From: Pseudomonadota bacterium
GTDB lineage: Bacteria; Pseudomonadota; Alphaproteobacteria; Caulobacterales; Caulobacteraceae
Length of the DNA stretch: 22,463 nt
Assembly: GCA_023409795.1 (NCBI GenBank)
Contig: JAEYQX010000070.1
Span: 1-22,463, forward strand
Direction of reading: 5' to 3'
Shown here: piece by piece, positions 15,020 to 22,415 of the stretch
How the letters are laid out: every line of letters begins with the position of its first letter
Numbering within the stretch: position 1 is the first letter of the stretch
Made by a program: the position numbers and the translations under genes
The notes under the pieces: model-generated
The model's input: only the letters and a program-made list of their open reading frames with translations
Told to the model about the DNA's origin: nothing
The model's database searches: none

Positions 15020-15733
15020 TTAGTCCAGGCGGAACCGGACCGTGAACTCGACGCGGGCACCAACGGCGGCACCGTCGACGGTACGGGGCGACAGGCGACC
15101 CGAACGCGTGGCGCGCAGAACGGCCTGGCCAAAACCGGCACCCGACGGGTCTTCGCTGACGACCCGGCAGTCCGAAAGGCTGCCGTTGGGCTGCACAGCG
15201 CAGTTCACCTTGACCGAGCCCGATTCGATGCCGCGGTTCTGGGCACGTTCCGGGAACTCGGGGCTCACGCGGCGATCCCAGCTCGGGTCAGTGATGACCG
15301 AGGGCTTGGGCGGCGCGGGCGGAGCCGGCGGGGGCGGCGGACCGGGGATGATAACCGGGGGACCCGAATATTCGACCCGTTCTTCCTTCTTCGTCGGTTC
15401 GATCGGCAGGGTCACCGGCGGCGGCGGGGCCGACGTGTTGATCTGCGGTTCACGAACCTGAAGCTTCGGCGGCGGCGGCGTGTCCGGCGGCGGAGGCGGC
15501 GGCGGCGGCGGCGGCGGCGGCGGAGGCGGAACCTCCATCAGCTCGACGTCGACGGCCTCGTCTTCGTACTCGAACTCCTGGATTTCGAACTTGGCCTTGT
15601 ACAGGTACAGACCTGCCAGACCGTGAACGATCACCGAGGCGGTGATGCCAACGATTGCACCAGCCGAGAGCTTCTTTTTCTTACGCGGCGGATCCAGGAG
15701 CGGATCGCGGCGGACGTGTGGTTCAGCTGTCAT
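15020..15733 (-). CDS. tonB: TonB energy transducer
   Basis: A 237-aa inner-membrane-anchored protein that transmits ExbB/ExbD proton-motive energy to TonB-dependent outer-membrane receptors. A basic cytoplasmic N terminus (RKKKK at 17-21) precedes one transmembrane helix (about 22-45) with the TonB S-x3-H signature (Ser33, His37). Next is an acidic segment, then a periplasmic Pro-rich spacer with 15 consecutive prolines (69-83) and further Pro clusters. The C-terminal domain (about 150-237) has YP-type VSPEFPERAQNRGIESGSV and ends RVEFTVRFRLD. It is the last gene of the operon, 18 nt after exbD. Confidence 0.95.
   Translation of the reverse strand: MTAEPHVRRDPLLDPPRKKKKLSAGAIVGITASVIVHGLAGLYLYKAKFEIQEFEYEDEAVDVELMEVPPPPPPPPPPPPPPPDTPPPPKLQVREPQINTSAPPPPVTLPIEPTKKEERVEYSGPPVIIPGPPPPPAPPAPPKPSVITDPSWDRRVSPEFPERAQNRGIESGSVKVNCAVQPNGSLSDCRVVSEDPSGAGFGQAVLRATRSGRLSPRTVDGAAVGARVEFTVRFRLD
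15485..15529. repeat. CCG/CGG trinucleotide tract in tonB
   Basis: Forty-five bases encode 15 prolines, nearly all CCG with CCT at two positions. The tract is a simple-sequence repeat that could change in whole-codon steps without breaking the frame. Confidence 0.9.
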
Positions 15734-15751
15734 GCTATTCGCCCGCCCCCC

Positions 15752-16180
15752 TTACTGCTCTTCGCCGACGAGGGCGACGCTATAGAAACCGTTGTCCTGG
15801 AGGGCGTTCATGACCTGCATGAAGTCGCCGTACCGGGTCTGCTGGTCTGCGCGAATGAAAATACGTTCTTCCGAAGGGTTCCTGCGTCCGATCTGCTCGC
15901 GCAGATCGTCGCCAAGCGACGCCGGGGAAGACTTGTTATCGCCAATCCACACATCGCCATCGTTCTGGATGGAGATGAAGACCGGGGTCGGCGGGTTCTT
16001 CCCTGGAGGCGCAACGGCGCGAGGCAGTTTCACCGGCACCGACACAGTGGCGAGCGGAGCCGCCACCATGAAGATGATGAGGAGGACGAGCATAATATCA
16101 ACGAAAGGCGTGATATTAATCTCGGCGTTCGCCTCGACGGTGTACTTGCCGCCGCCGGAACCAGATAGTTTGGCGGCCAT
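15752..16180 (-). CDS. exbD: ExbD biopolymer transport protein
   Basis: A 142-aa component of the ExbB-ExbD proton channel that powers TonB. A short cytoplasmic N terminus leads into a single transmembrane helix (about 26-46, TPFVDIMLVLLIIFMV) containing the conserved proton-path Asp28. A periplasmic domain follows (about 60-142) with the typical IRADQQTRYGDFMQVMNALQ segment. It starts 5 nt after the exbB stop; a GGGGG-type ribosome site lies within the last exbB codons, so translation is probably coupled. Confidence 0.95.
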   Translation of the reverse strand: MAAKLSGSGGGKYTVEANAEINITPFVDIMLVLLIIFMVAAPLATVSVPVKLPRAVAPPGKNPPTPVFISIQNDGDVWIGDNKSSPASLGDDLREQIGRRNPSEERIFIRADQQTRYGDFMQVMNALQDNGFYSVALVGEEQ

Positions 16181-16185
16181 CCGTC

Positions 16186-17094
16186 TTATGCCCCCTTGTC
16201 GAGCTGACGCGAGATGGAGTTCAGCAGTTCAGCCTGGAAGCCATCGGCGCGCGTGCCGTAAGCGGCGATCTTCGTCGAGAAGAAGTTGTAGAAGATAACG
16301 GCCGGGATAGCGGCGAACAGGCCGATACCGGTAGCCAGCAGGGCTTCAGCGATACCCGGGGCAACGACGGCCAGGTTGGTGGTGTTCGATTCGGCGATAC
16401 CGATGAACGAGTTCATGATGCCGTAAACGGTACCGAACAGACCGATGAACGGACCCGACGAACCGACCGAGGCCAGGAACTGTTGGCCACCCGACAGACG
16501 ACCAGCGATGGTCGACTGGACAGCGGCAACGGCGGTGGTGATGCGCTCAACCGTCGATTCGCGGTGCGTGCCGACGACGTCCAGGCCAGCCTGGCGCGAC
16601 AGTTCCAGTTCTTCGGTGGCAGCGGCGGCCATGTCGGCCAGCGGGTTGCCGTCGAAGTCTTCCGAGGTCGAGATGCGACGCATGTCGGCGATGGTGCGAG
16701 CGCCGCGGAACTCTTCCAGGTAGCGGTTGGTGGTCTTGTTCAGCGAACCGAACTCAACCAGTTTGATCAGCAGCAGGGTCCAGGTCAGGATCGAGGCCAG
16801 AACCAGGCCCAGCATCACGACCTTAACGACCGGGTGAGCGATCATGAACATGCCGATCGGGGTCAGCTTGCCGTGACCACCGCCGACCGATTCACCAACC
16901 GAAGCCGGATCGACCGGAGCGGCTTCGGCGTCAGCGGCCGGAGCGGCAGCGGCGTCAGCCGGGGCCGCGGTGGCTTCGGCGGCCACAGGCGCAGCAGCCG
17001 GAGCCGCGTCCTGCGCCAGGACCGGCGAGCTCGCCATAAGGACGGCTGCGCCGGCCATTGCGAGGAGGATATTCGTCTTCTTGCTATCGAGCAT
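16186..17094 (-). CDS. exbB: ExbB/TolQ-family proton channel protein with periplasmic N-terminal extension
   Basis: The pentameric channel subunit of the TonB energising complex; 302 aa from the chosen start. A signal peptide (about 1-27, ending VLA before QDAAPAAAP) and an Ala/Pro/Glu/Asp-rich periplasmic segment (about 28-75) precede the ExbB core, as in the longer ExbB type. Three transmembrane helices follow at about 82-105, 210-235 and 250-275, with the family segment SSGPFIGLFGTVYGIMNSFIGI and the pore Thr-rich IAEALLATGIGLFAAIPAV. I chose ATG 17094 because it gives a clean signal peptide; GTG at 17124 would add 10 residues. It is the first gene of exbB-exbD-tonB. Confidence 0.93.
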   Translation of the reverse strand: MLDSKKTNILLAMAGAAVLMASSPVLAQDAAPAAAPVAAEATAAPADAAAAPAADAEAAPVDPASVGESVGGGHGKLTPIGMFMIAHPVVKVVMLGLVLASILTWTLLLIKLVEFGSLNKTTNRYLEEFRGARTIADMRRISTSEDFDGNPLADMAAAATEELELSRQAGLDVVGTHRESTVERITTAVAAVQSTIAGRLSGGQQFLASVGSSGPFIGLFGTVYGIMNSFIGIAESNTTNLAVVAPGIAEALLATGIGLFAAIPAVIFYNFFSTKIAAYGTRADGFQAELLNSISRQLDKGA

Positions 17095-17548
17095 TTTTCG
17101 CCAGTTCCTGCTTTGGTCTGACACGTGGAACCCAAGACACGGACCGCGTCAGTCGGCCGTCCCTATTATGAAATGTCTTCCGGCCAGTCGGTTTCTGCCG
17201 ACGGGTCGGACCCACCTTCCTGCAACAACCACCAAGGTGACGGCTGCGAGCGCGGGGCAAGGACACATTATCCTGTGCTCATCGCCCTGCAAGCAGGAAT
17301 GCGGTCATGTCCCTTTGGCGAACGCCCCAAGGTGCGTCAAGCCCGCAAAGTTTGTTTTCCCTTACGTCGCAGAAGCTTCGCTAATGGGTCACACACATCT
17401 TGCACAGCCATGCTGATGCACAGCAAAAACTTACCATTTCAACGACGATGAGCGAAAGGTAATACCCAAGGCGAAATTGTGACCATTTCTGGGCACGTGA
17501 GCGCAGGGGCCGGGCATCCGGCGTTTCGTGTCGATATGTAAAGGGGGA
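17095..17548. other. Gene-free stretch between exbB and tRNA-Phe
   Basis: About 450 bases of lower G+C than the flanks. The left part must contain the exbB promoter on the minus strand, but I could not choose a convincing -35/-10 pair. The right part holds a likely terminator for tRNA-Phe (17425-17462). Reading frames that cross it lack ribosome sites and recognisable domains. Confidence 0.6.
17425..17462 (-). terminator. Probable terminator of tRNA-Phe and the murA cluster
   Basis: On the minus strand TTACC-TTTC and GAAA-T-GGTAA form a 9-bp stem with one bulge and a 13-nt loop, followed by GTTTTTG. The stem is A+T-rich, so termination may be weak. It lies 87 nt downstream of tRNA-Phe. Confidence 0.45.
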
Positions 17549-17624
17549 TGGTGCCTGGAGGCGGGTTCGAACCACCGACACGCGGATTTTCAATCCGCTG
17601 CTCTACCAGCTGAGCTATCCAGGC
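17549..17624 (-). tRNA. tRNA-Phe (anticodon GAA)
   Basis: The minus strand gives acceptor GCCTGGA (17618-17624) pairing with TCCAGGC (17553-17559), discriminator A and encoded CCA (17549-17551). The D arm is GCTCAGCTGGTAGAGC, the anticodon stem GCGGA/TCCGC, and the loop TTGAAAA has anticodon GAA (17589-17591). The T arm has the standard GGTTCGAACC. Length is 76 nt. It lies 67 nt downstream of yacG. Confidence 0.97.
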
Positions 17625-17691
17625 GCTTGCGGCGTCGCCGCGAGAGAGGCCGCTTATTAGGCGAGAGATTTCGGGGTGTAAAGCCCCTAAT

Positions 17692-17859
17692 TCACTCAAT
17701 TCCGCGATCTTTTTCCGGATCTTCCGAGGGCTCGGCCGGAATCGCGTAGGAGCCGGTGAACCAGCGCTGCAGATCGACGTCGGCGCATCGCTTCGAGCAG
17801 AAGGGCTTGTAGGCCGGGTCGGCGGGCTGGCGACGGCAGATCGGGCATTTTGCAGCCAT
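17692..17859 (-). CDS. yacG: DNA gyrase inhibitor YacG (zinc-binding)
   Basis: A 55-aa zinc protein. E. coli YacG binds GyrB and inhibits gyrase. The zinc ligands are Cys5, Cys8, Cys21 and Cys25 (CPIC...FCSKRC), followed by the conserved DLQRWFTGSYAIP and an acidic tail. I chose ATG 17859 because AAGGAGG, lying inside the last codons of the RNase gene, is correctly spaced. The RNase stop TGA is separated from this ATG by a single base, so the two are translationally coupled. Confidence 0.95.
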   Translation of the reverse strand: MAAKCPICRRQPADPAYKPFCSKRCADVDLQRWFTGSYAIPAEPSEDPEKDRGIE

Positions 17860-17860
17860 G

Positions 17861-18880
17861 TCAGGCCTCCTTGATCGTGAACTGGCCGGCGGCCAGACCG
17901 GGGTCTGCCACCACGCGGGCACGCGGCCCCAGTCTTTCTATATAGGGCGCAGCGGCGGCGGCCTCCGCCGGACTGGCATGAAGGGTCAGCCGGGGCGAGG
18001 CCAGGTCCGACAACAGGGCCTGATTCAGCGCGCGGACCAGGCGCAGGGCGCGCGTTTCAGGCCCCGGGGCCAGCCGCTCGTCCACCGGACGATACCGCCA
18101 CGGCAGGCTGAGTTGCATCAGGCCAAACCGGCTGAGTGGCCCCACCCCCAGTTCCGGCTCGCCTGCAAAGGCCGTGCGCACCGAGCGGGTCACCGTCTCG
18201 CCGTGCAAGTTGGTGCCCACCATGTCGATGACGACCAGCCCGCCCCAGGCCTTCAGCGACAGCAGGCGCGCCGTATGGACCAGCCCGGCCCAGTTGACGG
18301 CCTCGCGCGCCTTGCGCCCCTCGCGGCCGGGGGCCGGGCGATGGTCGATGTCGACCGAGATCAGGGCACGGGTGCGCTCGACAGCCAGGTCCAGGCCCGT
18401 GGCCGGCTCCTGGAAGACGGTGGCCAGGGCGTCGTCCTCGGCTTCAAGGGCGGCCCGCACCGCAGCCAGCCCTTCCTGGACGACCGCGCGGGGTGCCAGC
18501 CGCTTCAGGATCGCCGCCACGTCCGGTCCGGCCCGGACCAGGCCAGGCTCGCTTGCGGCCGGGCCGACCAGCCGGAGCACCGGGCCCTTGGCCTCGCGCG
18601 GCTCGGCGGTCACCTCGACCTCGATCCGGGCCCCCTCCCCTACCTGGCTTTTCTGGCCAAGCGGCAGGAAGCCATAGGGCTCGCCATGGCCCAGGTCGAC
18701 AAAGGCCCCGCGCAGCGCCGGCTCGACCCGCACGGCGCGACCGACCAGGACCGCGCCCAGCCGATCGCAGGGGCGGTCCGTCTCACGCTGGATGACAAGG
18801 TGATGATAGTGCCCGTCGCGGGCGATGACGCCGCGGGTCTCGCCGGGCATCTGATCGAGGAAGACCTCGACGGAGGCCAT
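17861..18880 (-). CDS. Short ribonuclease E/G family protein
   Basis: A 339-aa protein related to the catalytic half of RNase E/G, the endonucleases of rRNA and mRNA processing. An S1-like region is at about 44-75 (RVEPALRGAFVDLGHGEPYGF). The DNase I-like catalytic region has VDID (Asp177) and VVIDMV (Asp219), spaced like Asp303 and Asp346 of E. coli RNase E; the position matching Asn305 is Asp179. The CPxCxG zinc-link and the C-terminal small domain of full enzymes (489 aa in RNase G) are absent. Short forms beside maf are usual in alphaproteobacteria, so this is not a fresh truncation. Activity is unproven. It starts 2 nt after the maf stop. Confidence 0.88.
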   Translation of the reverse strand: MASVEVFLDQMPGETRGVIARDGHYHHLVIQRETDRPCDRLGAVLVGRAVRVEPALRGAFVDLGHGEPYGFLPLGQKSQVGEGARIEVEVTAEPREAKGPVLRLVGPAASEPGLVRAGPDVAAILKRLAPRAVVQEGLAAVRAALEAEDDALATVFQEPATGLDLAVERTRALISVDIDHRPAPGREGRKAREAVNWAGLVHTARLLSLKAWGGLVVIDMVGTNLHGETVTRSVRTAFAGEPELGVGPLSRFGLMQLSLPWRYRPVDERLAPGPETRALRLVRALNQALLSDLASPRLTLHASPAEAAAAAPYIERLGPRARVVADPGLAAGQFTIKEA

Positions 18881-18882
18881 CT

Positions 18883-19482
18883 TCAGTCGCCCTTCGGGTG
18901 CCAGCCCGCGCCGCGAAGCAGGTTCGAAGCTTCATAAAGCGGCAGCCCCATCACCGCCGGGTGCGAACCGACGATGCGCTGGACAAAGGCCCCGGCCCGG
19001 CCCTGGATGCCATAGCCCCCGGCCTTGCCGCGCCACTCGCCCGAGGCGATGTAGCCGGCGATCTCTTCTGCGGACAGGACCTTGAAGCTGACGCGGGTGT
19101 CGACGACGCGGGTGCGGACCTGACCCTGCGCGGCCACGGCCACGCCGGTGAAGACGCGGTGATTGCGGCCCGACAGCAGTTCCAGGAAGCGACGGGCCTC
19201 GGCCTCGTCAGCCGGCTTTTCCAGCAGGCGACGCCCGACAGCCACCACCGTATCGGCGGCCATCACGATGTCATCGGGGGAACGCTGCGCCACCACGGCC
19301 GCCTTGGAACGCGCAAGGCGCTCGGCCAGACGGGCAGGCATTTCGCCTTTCAGCGGGGTTTCGTCGATATCGGCGGGATCAACATGATCGGGCACGATGC
19401 CAATCTGCGCCAGGAGTTCGATCCGGCGCGGGCTCGACGAGGCCAGAATCAGCCTCGGAGCCGGGGTGTCAGGACGCGACAC
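18883..19482 (-). CDS. maf: Maf family nucleoside triphosphate pyrophosphatase
   Basis: A 199-aa housecleaning enzyme; Maf proteins hydrolyse non-canonical or modified NTPs to NMP plus pyrophosphate, and relatives also affect division. Motifs are LASSSPRR (near residues 13-20), AADTVVAVGRRLLEKP (about 75-90), SGRNHRVFTGVAV, and GEWRGKAGGYGIQGRAG with the conserved C-terminal PLYEASNLL. Start GTG 19482 is supported by AAGGA 5 nt upstream, which overlaps the infA stop (TAAGGA). Whether it is the dTTP/UTP or m7GTP subtype cannot be decided by eye. Confidence 0.93.
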   Translation of the reverse strand: MSRPDTPAPRLILASSSPRRIELLAQIGIVPDHVDPADIDETPLKGEMPARLAERLARSKAAVVAQRSPDDIVMAADTVVAVGRRLLEKPADEAEARRFLELLSGRNHRVFTGVAVAAQGQVRTRVVDTRVSFKVLSAEEIAGYIASGEWRGKAGGYGIQGRAGAFVQRIVGSHPAVMGLPLYEASNLLRGAGWHPKGD

Positions 19483-19490
19483 GCGCGTCC

Positions 19491-19709
19491 TTACTTGAAG
19501 CGGTAGGTGATACGGCCCTTGGTCAGATCATAGGGCGTCATTTCTACCAGCACCTTGTCGCCCGCCAGGACGCGGATGCGGTTCTTGCGCATCTTGCCGG
19601 CAGTGTGGGCGATGATCTCGTGATCGTTTTCCAGCGTCACGCGGAACGTGGCGTTCGGCAGCAGTTCGCTGACGGTACCGGGGAACTCGAGAAGCTCTTC
19701 CTTGGCCAT
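19491..19709 (-). CDS. infA: Translation initiation factor IF-1
   Basis: IF-1 occupies the ribosomal A site during initiation. The 72-aa length is exactly that of the family. The OB-fold sequence runs MAKEELLEFPGTVSELLPNATF through RVTLENDHEIIAHTAGKMRKN and RIRVLAGDKVLVEMTPYDL to KGRITYRFK. I chose ATG 19709 rather than an upstream in-frame start at 19769 because the homologous sequence begins there; GAGAG lies shortly upstream. It is followed after 8 nt by maf. Confidence 0.98.
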   Translation of the reverse strand: MAKEELLEFPGTVSELLPNATFRVTLENDHEIIAHTAGKMRKNRIRVLAGDKVLVEMTPYDLTKGRITYRFK

Positions 19710-19740
19710 GCGGTCTCTCTCGCCCGATGAAACGGCATAA

Positions 19741-19767
19741 GGCTCGCGTCGGGCGTGAACGCGAGCC
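19741..19767. repeat. Inverted repeat in the infA leader
   Basis: GGCTCGCG (19741-19748) and CGCGAGCC (19760-19767) are perfect 8-bp arms around 11 nt. It lies 31 nt upstream of the infA ATG on the transcribed strand, with no T tract. It may shape infA leader RNA or end some UPF0262 transcripts. Confidence 0.45.
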
Positions 19768-19812
19768 ATAAAAGGAGGCGCCTAATGCACCAATTTATGG
19801 AATTAGTCGAGT

Positions 19813-20280
19813 TCAGCCGCGCCGATAGAGGGCACACACCAGGGTGAACAGCCGACGGGCCGTTTCCTGATCGACCTCGACCTTGCCTTCCAGGCGCGAC
19901 TTCAGAAGCTCGGCCCCTTCATTATGCAGACCGCGACGGCCCATGTCGACCGACTCGATCTGGCTGGGCGAGGAGCCCCGCAGAGCCTCGTAATAACTCT
20001 CGCAAATCAAGGCGTAATCGCGAATGACCGTCTTCAGCGGCGACAGCGACAGGACGTGGGTGCGCGAAAAGTCCGGGCCCTCGATCTCAAAGGCCAGGCG
20101 GTTGTCCTGGGACGACAGGCGCAGGGCATAGGGCCCGCCCGCCGAGCCTTCGGGCACGAAACTGTTTTGTTCGACCAGGTCAAAAATCGCCACGCGGCGC
20201 TGGTGCTCCACCTCGGCATTGGCCGCAGGCAGGCTGGCGTGGTCGACCTCGATCGACGCGATCGTATGGGTATCGGTCAC
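19813..20280 (-). CDS. UPF0262 family protein
   Basis: A 155-aa conserved alphaproteobacterial protein of unknown function. Visible family segments are HQRRVAIFDLVEQNSFVP, PYALRLSSQDNRLAFEI, SLSPLKTVIRDYALICESYYEA and RRGLHNEGAELLKSRLEGKVEVD, followed by the end ARRLFTLVCALY. It has no signal or membrane segment. Start GTG 20280 has GAGG 7 nt upstream and overlaps the DUF2948 stop by 4 nt (GTGA). In relatives I recall hisD lying between these two genes; it is absent here. Confidence 0.92.
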   Translation of the reverse strand: MTDTHTIASIEVDHASLPAANAEVEHQRRVAIFDLVEQNSFVPEGSAGGPYALRLSSQDNRLAFEIEGPDFSRTHVLSLSPLKTVIRDYALICESYYEALRGSSPSQIESVDMGRRGLHNEGAELLKSRLEGKVEVDQETARRLFTLVCALYRRG

Positions 20281-20744
20281 GATGAAACCTCGTCCTGGTG
20301 ACTTGGCGCGACCTTCGCGGGCCAACGGTCCGACAGGTCGGTGAGGACGCCGTCAAGGCACTCGACGTCGATCCTCAGGTCGCCACCCCCGGCAAACATC
20401 AGCACGACCCGGCCGCTGGGGGCCTCGGTCGGCTCGAAATCAAGGGCCAGAAGCTCCAGGGCAGCTTCCGGCGCGCGCGGCAGGCGACGGCTCTTCACCG
20501 CCTGGACATCGCCGAACTGCATGGCCGACATGACCCGCGTGCCACCGCATTCCCAGCAGAAGCGCGACAGGACGATGGTGACGCGGCGCGCCTCCCTTTC
20601 CCAGCGAATGTCCACCGGGCGCATGATGGCGTCCTGCAGGGCGGCCGACATGATCTGCAGATCCGTCGCATCCTCGGCCAGCAGCCTCAACGGACCGGGC
20701 GCAACCGTATCGGCTTCAGGAATCGCCTCTGCCTCAGTGTTCAT
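20277..20744 (-). CDS. DUF2948 family protein
   Basis: A 155-aa protein of an alphaproteobacterial family with no known role, habitually next to murA. Family features are LRLLAEDATDLQIMSAALQDAIM near the N terminus, RFCWECGG, and RVVLMFAGGGDLRIDVECLDGVLTDLSDRWPA at the C-terminal end. It starts inside the murA coding end (11-nt overlap) and its stop overlaps the UPF0262 start, so it should be translated in a coupled chain. Confidence 0.92.
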   Translation of the reverse strand: MNTEAEAIPEADTVAPGPLRLLAEDATDLQIMSAALQDAIMRPVDIRWEREARRVTIVLSRFCWECGGTRVMSAMQFGDVQAVKSRRLPRAPEAALELLALDFEPTEAPSGRVVLMFAGGGDLRIDVECLDGVLTDLSDRWPAKVAPSHQDEVSS

Positions 20745-22023
20745 CCGCCTCGCCTTTCACGCGCCGCACATCGGCACCGCAGGCCCCGAGCTTCTCTTCC
20801 ATGCGCTCGAAACCGCGATCCAGATGATAGACACGACCCACAGTGGTTTGACCATCCGCGACCAGCCCGGCCATCACCAGGCTGATTGAGGCGCGCAGGT
20901 CGGTGGCCATAACGGGTGCGCCGGTCAGACGTTCAACGCCATTCACCCTCGCCTCGCCCGCATGGACCGAAATGTCCGCCCCCAGGCGGGCCAGCTCCGG
21001 CGCGTGCATGAAGCGGTTCTCGAAGATGTTCTCGTGGATGACGCTGGTGCCCTCGGCCGTGGTCATCAGGGCCATGAACTGGGCCTGCAGGTCGGTGGCA
21101 AAGCCCGGGTAGATCTCGGTCGTGACATTGACGGCCCTGAGGCGCTGGGCCGGGTCGCGGCGCACGATCATGCCATCGGCGGTCGGCTCGATCTCGACGC
21201 CCGCCTCGATCATCTTGTCGGTCAGGGCGGTGATCAGGTCGGCCCGGCCCTTGGTCAGGCTCACCTCGCCGCCCGCCATGGCGGCTGCCAGGGCATAGGA
21301 GCCCATCTCGATGCGGTCGGGAATCACCGACCAGGTGGTGCCGCCCAGCGAGGTGACGCCCTCGATCACCAGCTCGTCGGTATCCAGGCCCTCGATCCGG
21401 GCACCCATGGCAATCAGGCAGCGGGCCAGGTCGCCGATTTCCGGCTCGCGCGCGGCGCGCTTCAGCACCGTGGTGCCCTTGGCCAGGACCGCGGCCAGCA
21501 GGGCGTGCTCGGTCGCCCCCACCGAGACGAAGGGAAACTCGATCTCGGCTCCGCGCAGGCCCGTCGGGGCCGTGGCCGAGACATAGCCTTCCTCCAGCTC
21601 GATCGCCGCGCCCATGGCCGACAGGGCCATCAGGTGCAGGTCGACCGGGCGCGCGCCGATGGTGCAGCCACCCGGCAGGGACACCTTGGCATGGCCGGTC
21701 CGGGCCAGGAGCGGCCCCAGGACGTTGAACGAGGCCCGCATCTGGCGCACCAGCTCATAGGGGGCAAAGGTCGAAGTCAGTTCCGGGGCATGGAACAGGG
21801 TCTGCTGGCCATCGGCCCCCTCGCCCTCGGTGACGGCCACGCCGAACTGCTCCAGCAGCTGACCCAGGAACCGGGTGTCGGCCAGGCGCGGCATATTGGT
21901 GAGCAGCAGGGGCTGATCGGTCAGAATCGAGGCGGCCATCAGCTTGATGGCGGAGTTCTTGGCGCCGCTGACCTGAATCTGGCCGTTCAGGCGGTTGCCG
22001 CCCTGGATGACAATGCTGTCCAT
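20734..22023 (-). CDS. murA: UDP-N-acetylglucosamine 1-carboxyvinyltransferase
   Basis: The first committed enzyme of peptidoglycan synthesis: it transfers enolpyruvate from PEP to UDP-GlcNAc in the cytoplasm. It has 429 aa with the two inside-out alpha/beta domains. Visible residues are Lys22-Asn23 (SGAKNSAIKLMAAS), the mobile loop SLPGGCTIGARPVDLH with catalytic Cys120, which is the fosfomycin target, and FATDLQAQFMALM with the catalytic Asp. The C-terminal end contains YHLDRGFERMEEKL. It is the first large gene of the minus-strand cluster ending in tRNA-Phe. Confidence 0.97.
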   Translation of the reverse strand: MDSIVIQGGNRLNGQIQVSGAKNSAIKLMAASILTDQPLLLTNMPRLADTRFLGQLLEQFGVAVTEGEGADGQQTLFHAPELTSTFAPYELVRQMRASFNVLGPLLARTGHAKVSLPGGCTIGARPVDLHLMALSAMGAAIELEEGYVSATAPTGLRGAEIEFPFVSVGATEHALLAAVLAKGTTVLKRAAREPEIGDLARCLIAMGARIEGLDTDELVIEGVTSLGGTTWSVIPDRIEMGSYALAAAMAGGEVSLTKGRADLITALTDKMIEAGVEIEPTADGMIVRRDPAQRLRAVNVTTEIYPGFATDLQAQFMALMTTAEGTSVIHENIFENRFMHAPELARLGADISVHAGEARVNGVERLTGAPVMATDLRASISLVMAGLVADGQTTVGRVYHLDRGFERMEEKLGACGADVRRVKGEADEH

Positions 22024-22077
22024 GAGATCTTTCGCGACCGGACCACGCGTCCGGCAAACCTTCTATCTAGCAAGGCT

Positions 22078-22100
22078 CAGGGCGCGCATGAAGAGCCCTG
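22078..22100. repeat. Hairpin between the small basic protein gene and murA
   Basis: CAGGGC (22078-22083) and GCCCTG (22095-22100) are perfect 6-bp arms around 11 nt. On the minus strand it falls 21 nt after the small gene's stop and 54 nt before murA. There is no T tract on that strand, so attenuation or chance are both possible. Confidence 0.3.
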
Positions 22101-22121
22101 TTTGACCCGCCTCAATGACTT

Positions 22122-22316
22122 TCAGTTGCGCTCATCGACAGGGCGCACGGTGGCCTTGGGCAGCTTGCGCCGGCGCAGGTTCTGGCGAAGCGCAGCGGCC
22201 AGCCTCTGGGCACGTTCGGCCTTGTGATCAAGTTTGCCCTGGTGGGCCTGCGCGCCGGATTCAGCTTCCGGGGCGGTTTTCGGCATATCGCCGCTATCGT
22301 GGTCCGACCTGTCCAT
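22122..22316 (-). CDS. Small basic conserved hypothetical protein
   Basis: A 64-aa protein with an acidic, polar N-terminal half and a strongly basic helix DHKAERAQRLAAALRQNLRRRK (about residues 30-51). This helix pattern (xxRAxRLAAALRxNLxRRK) recurs in small hypothetical proteins of alphaproteobacteria as I recall them; no function is known, and nucleic-acid or ribosome contact is only a guess from charge. The start is uncertain: TTG 22331, ATG 22316 and ATG 22286 are in frame, none with a clear ribosome site. It precedes murA by 98 nt and diverges from tRNA-Thr. Confidence 0.62.
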   Translation of the reverse strand: MDRSDHDSGDMPKTAPEAESGAQAHQGKLDHKAERAQRLAAALRQNLRRRKLPKATVRPVDERN

Positions 22317-22415
22317 GAACTCAGCAGACAACCTGCAAAGATTTTGATCAAGCGTGCATTTTTACTCTTGCCCCGCCCGAGGGTCCTTGGCTACAAGCCG
22401 CCTCCTCAGCGACAC

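Noticed and set aside
15002..16168. A 388-codon plus-strand frame with a long arginine run
   Set aside because: The arginines are the reverse reading of the CCG proline repeat in tonB; exbD and tonB on the other strand are certain.
17095..17124. Ten-residue upstream extension of ExbB from GTG 17124
   Set aside because: The signal peptide starts cleanly at ATG 17094; the extension adds charged residues before it and has no good ribosome site.
17258..17290. A candidate exbB promoter on the minus strand (TTGCAG ... GATAAT)
   Set aside because: The spacing is only 14 nt and the -35 match is weak; not supportable without start-site data.
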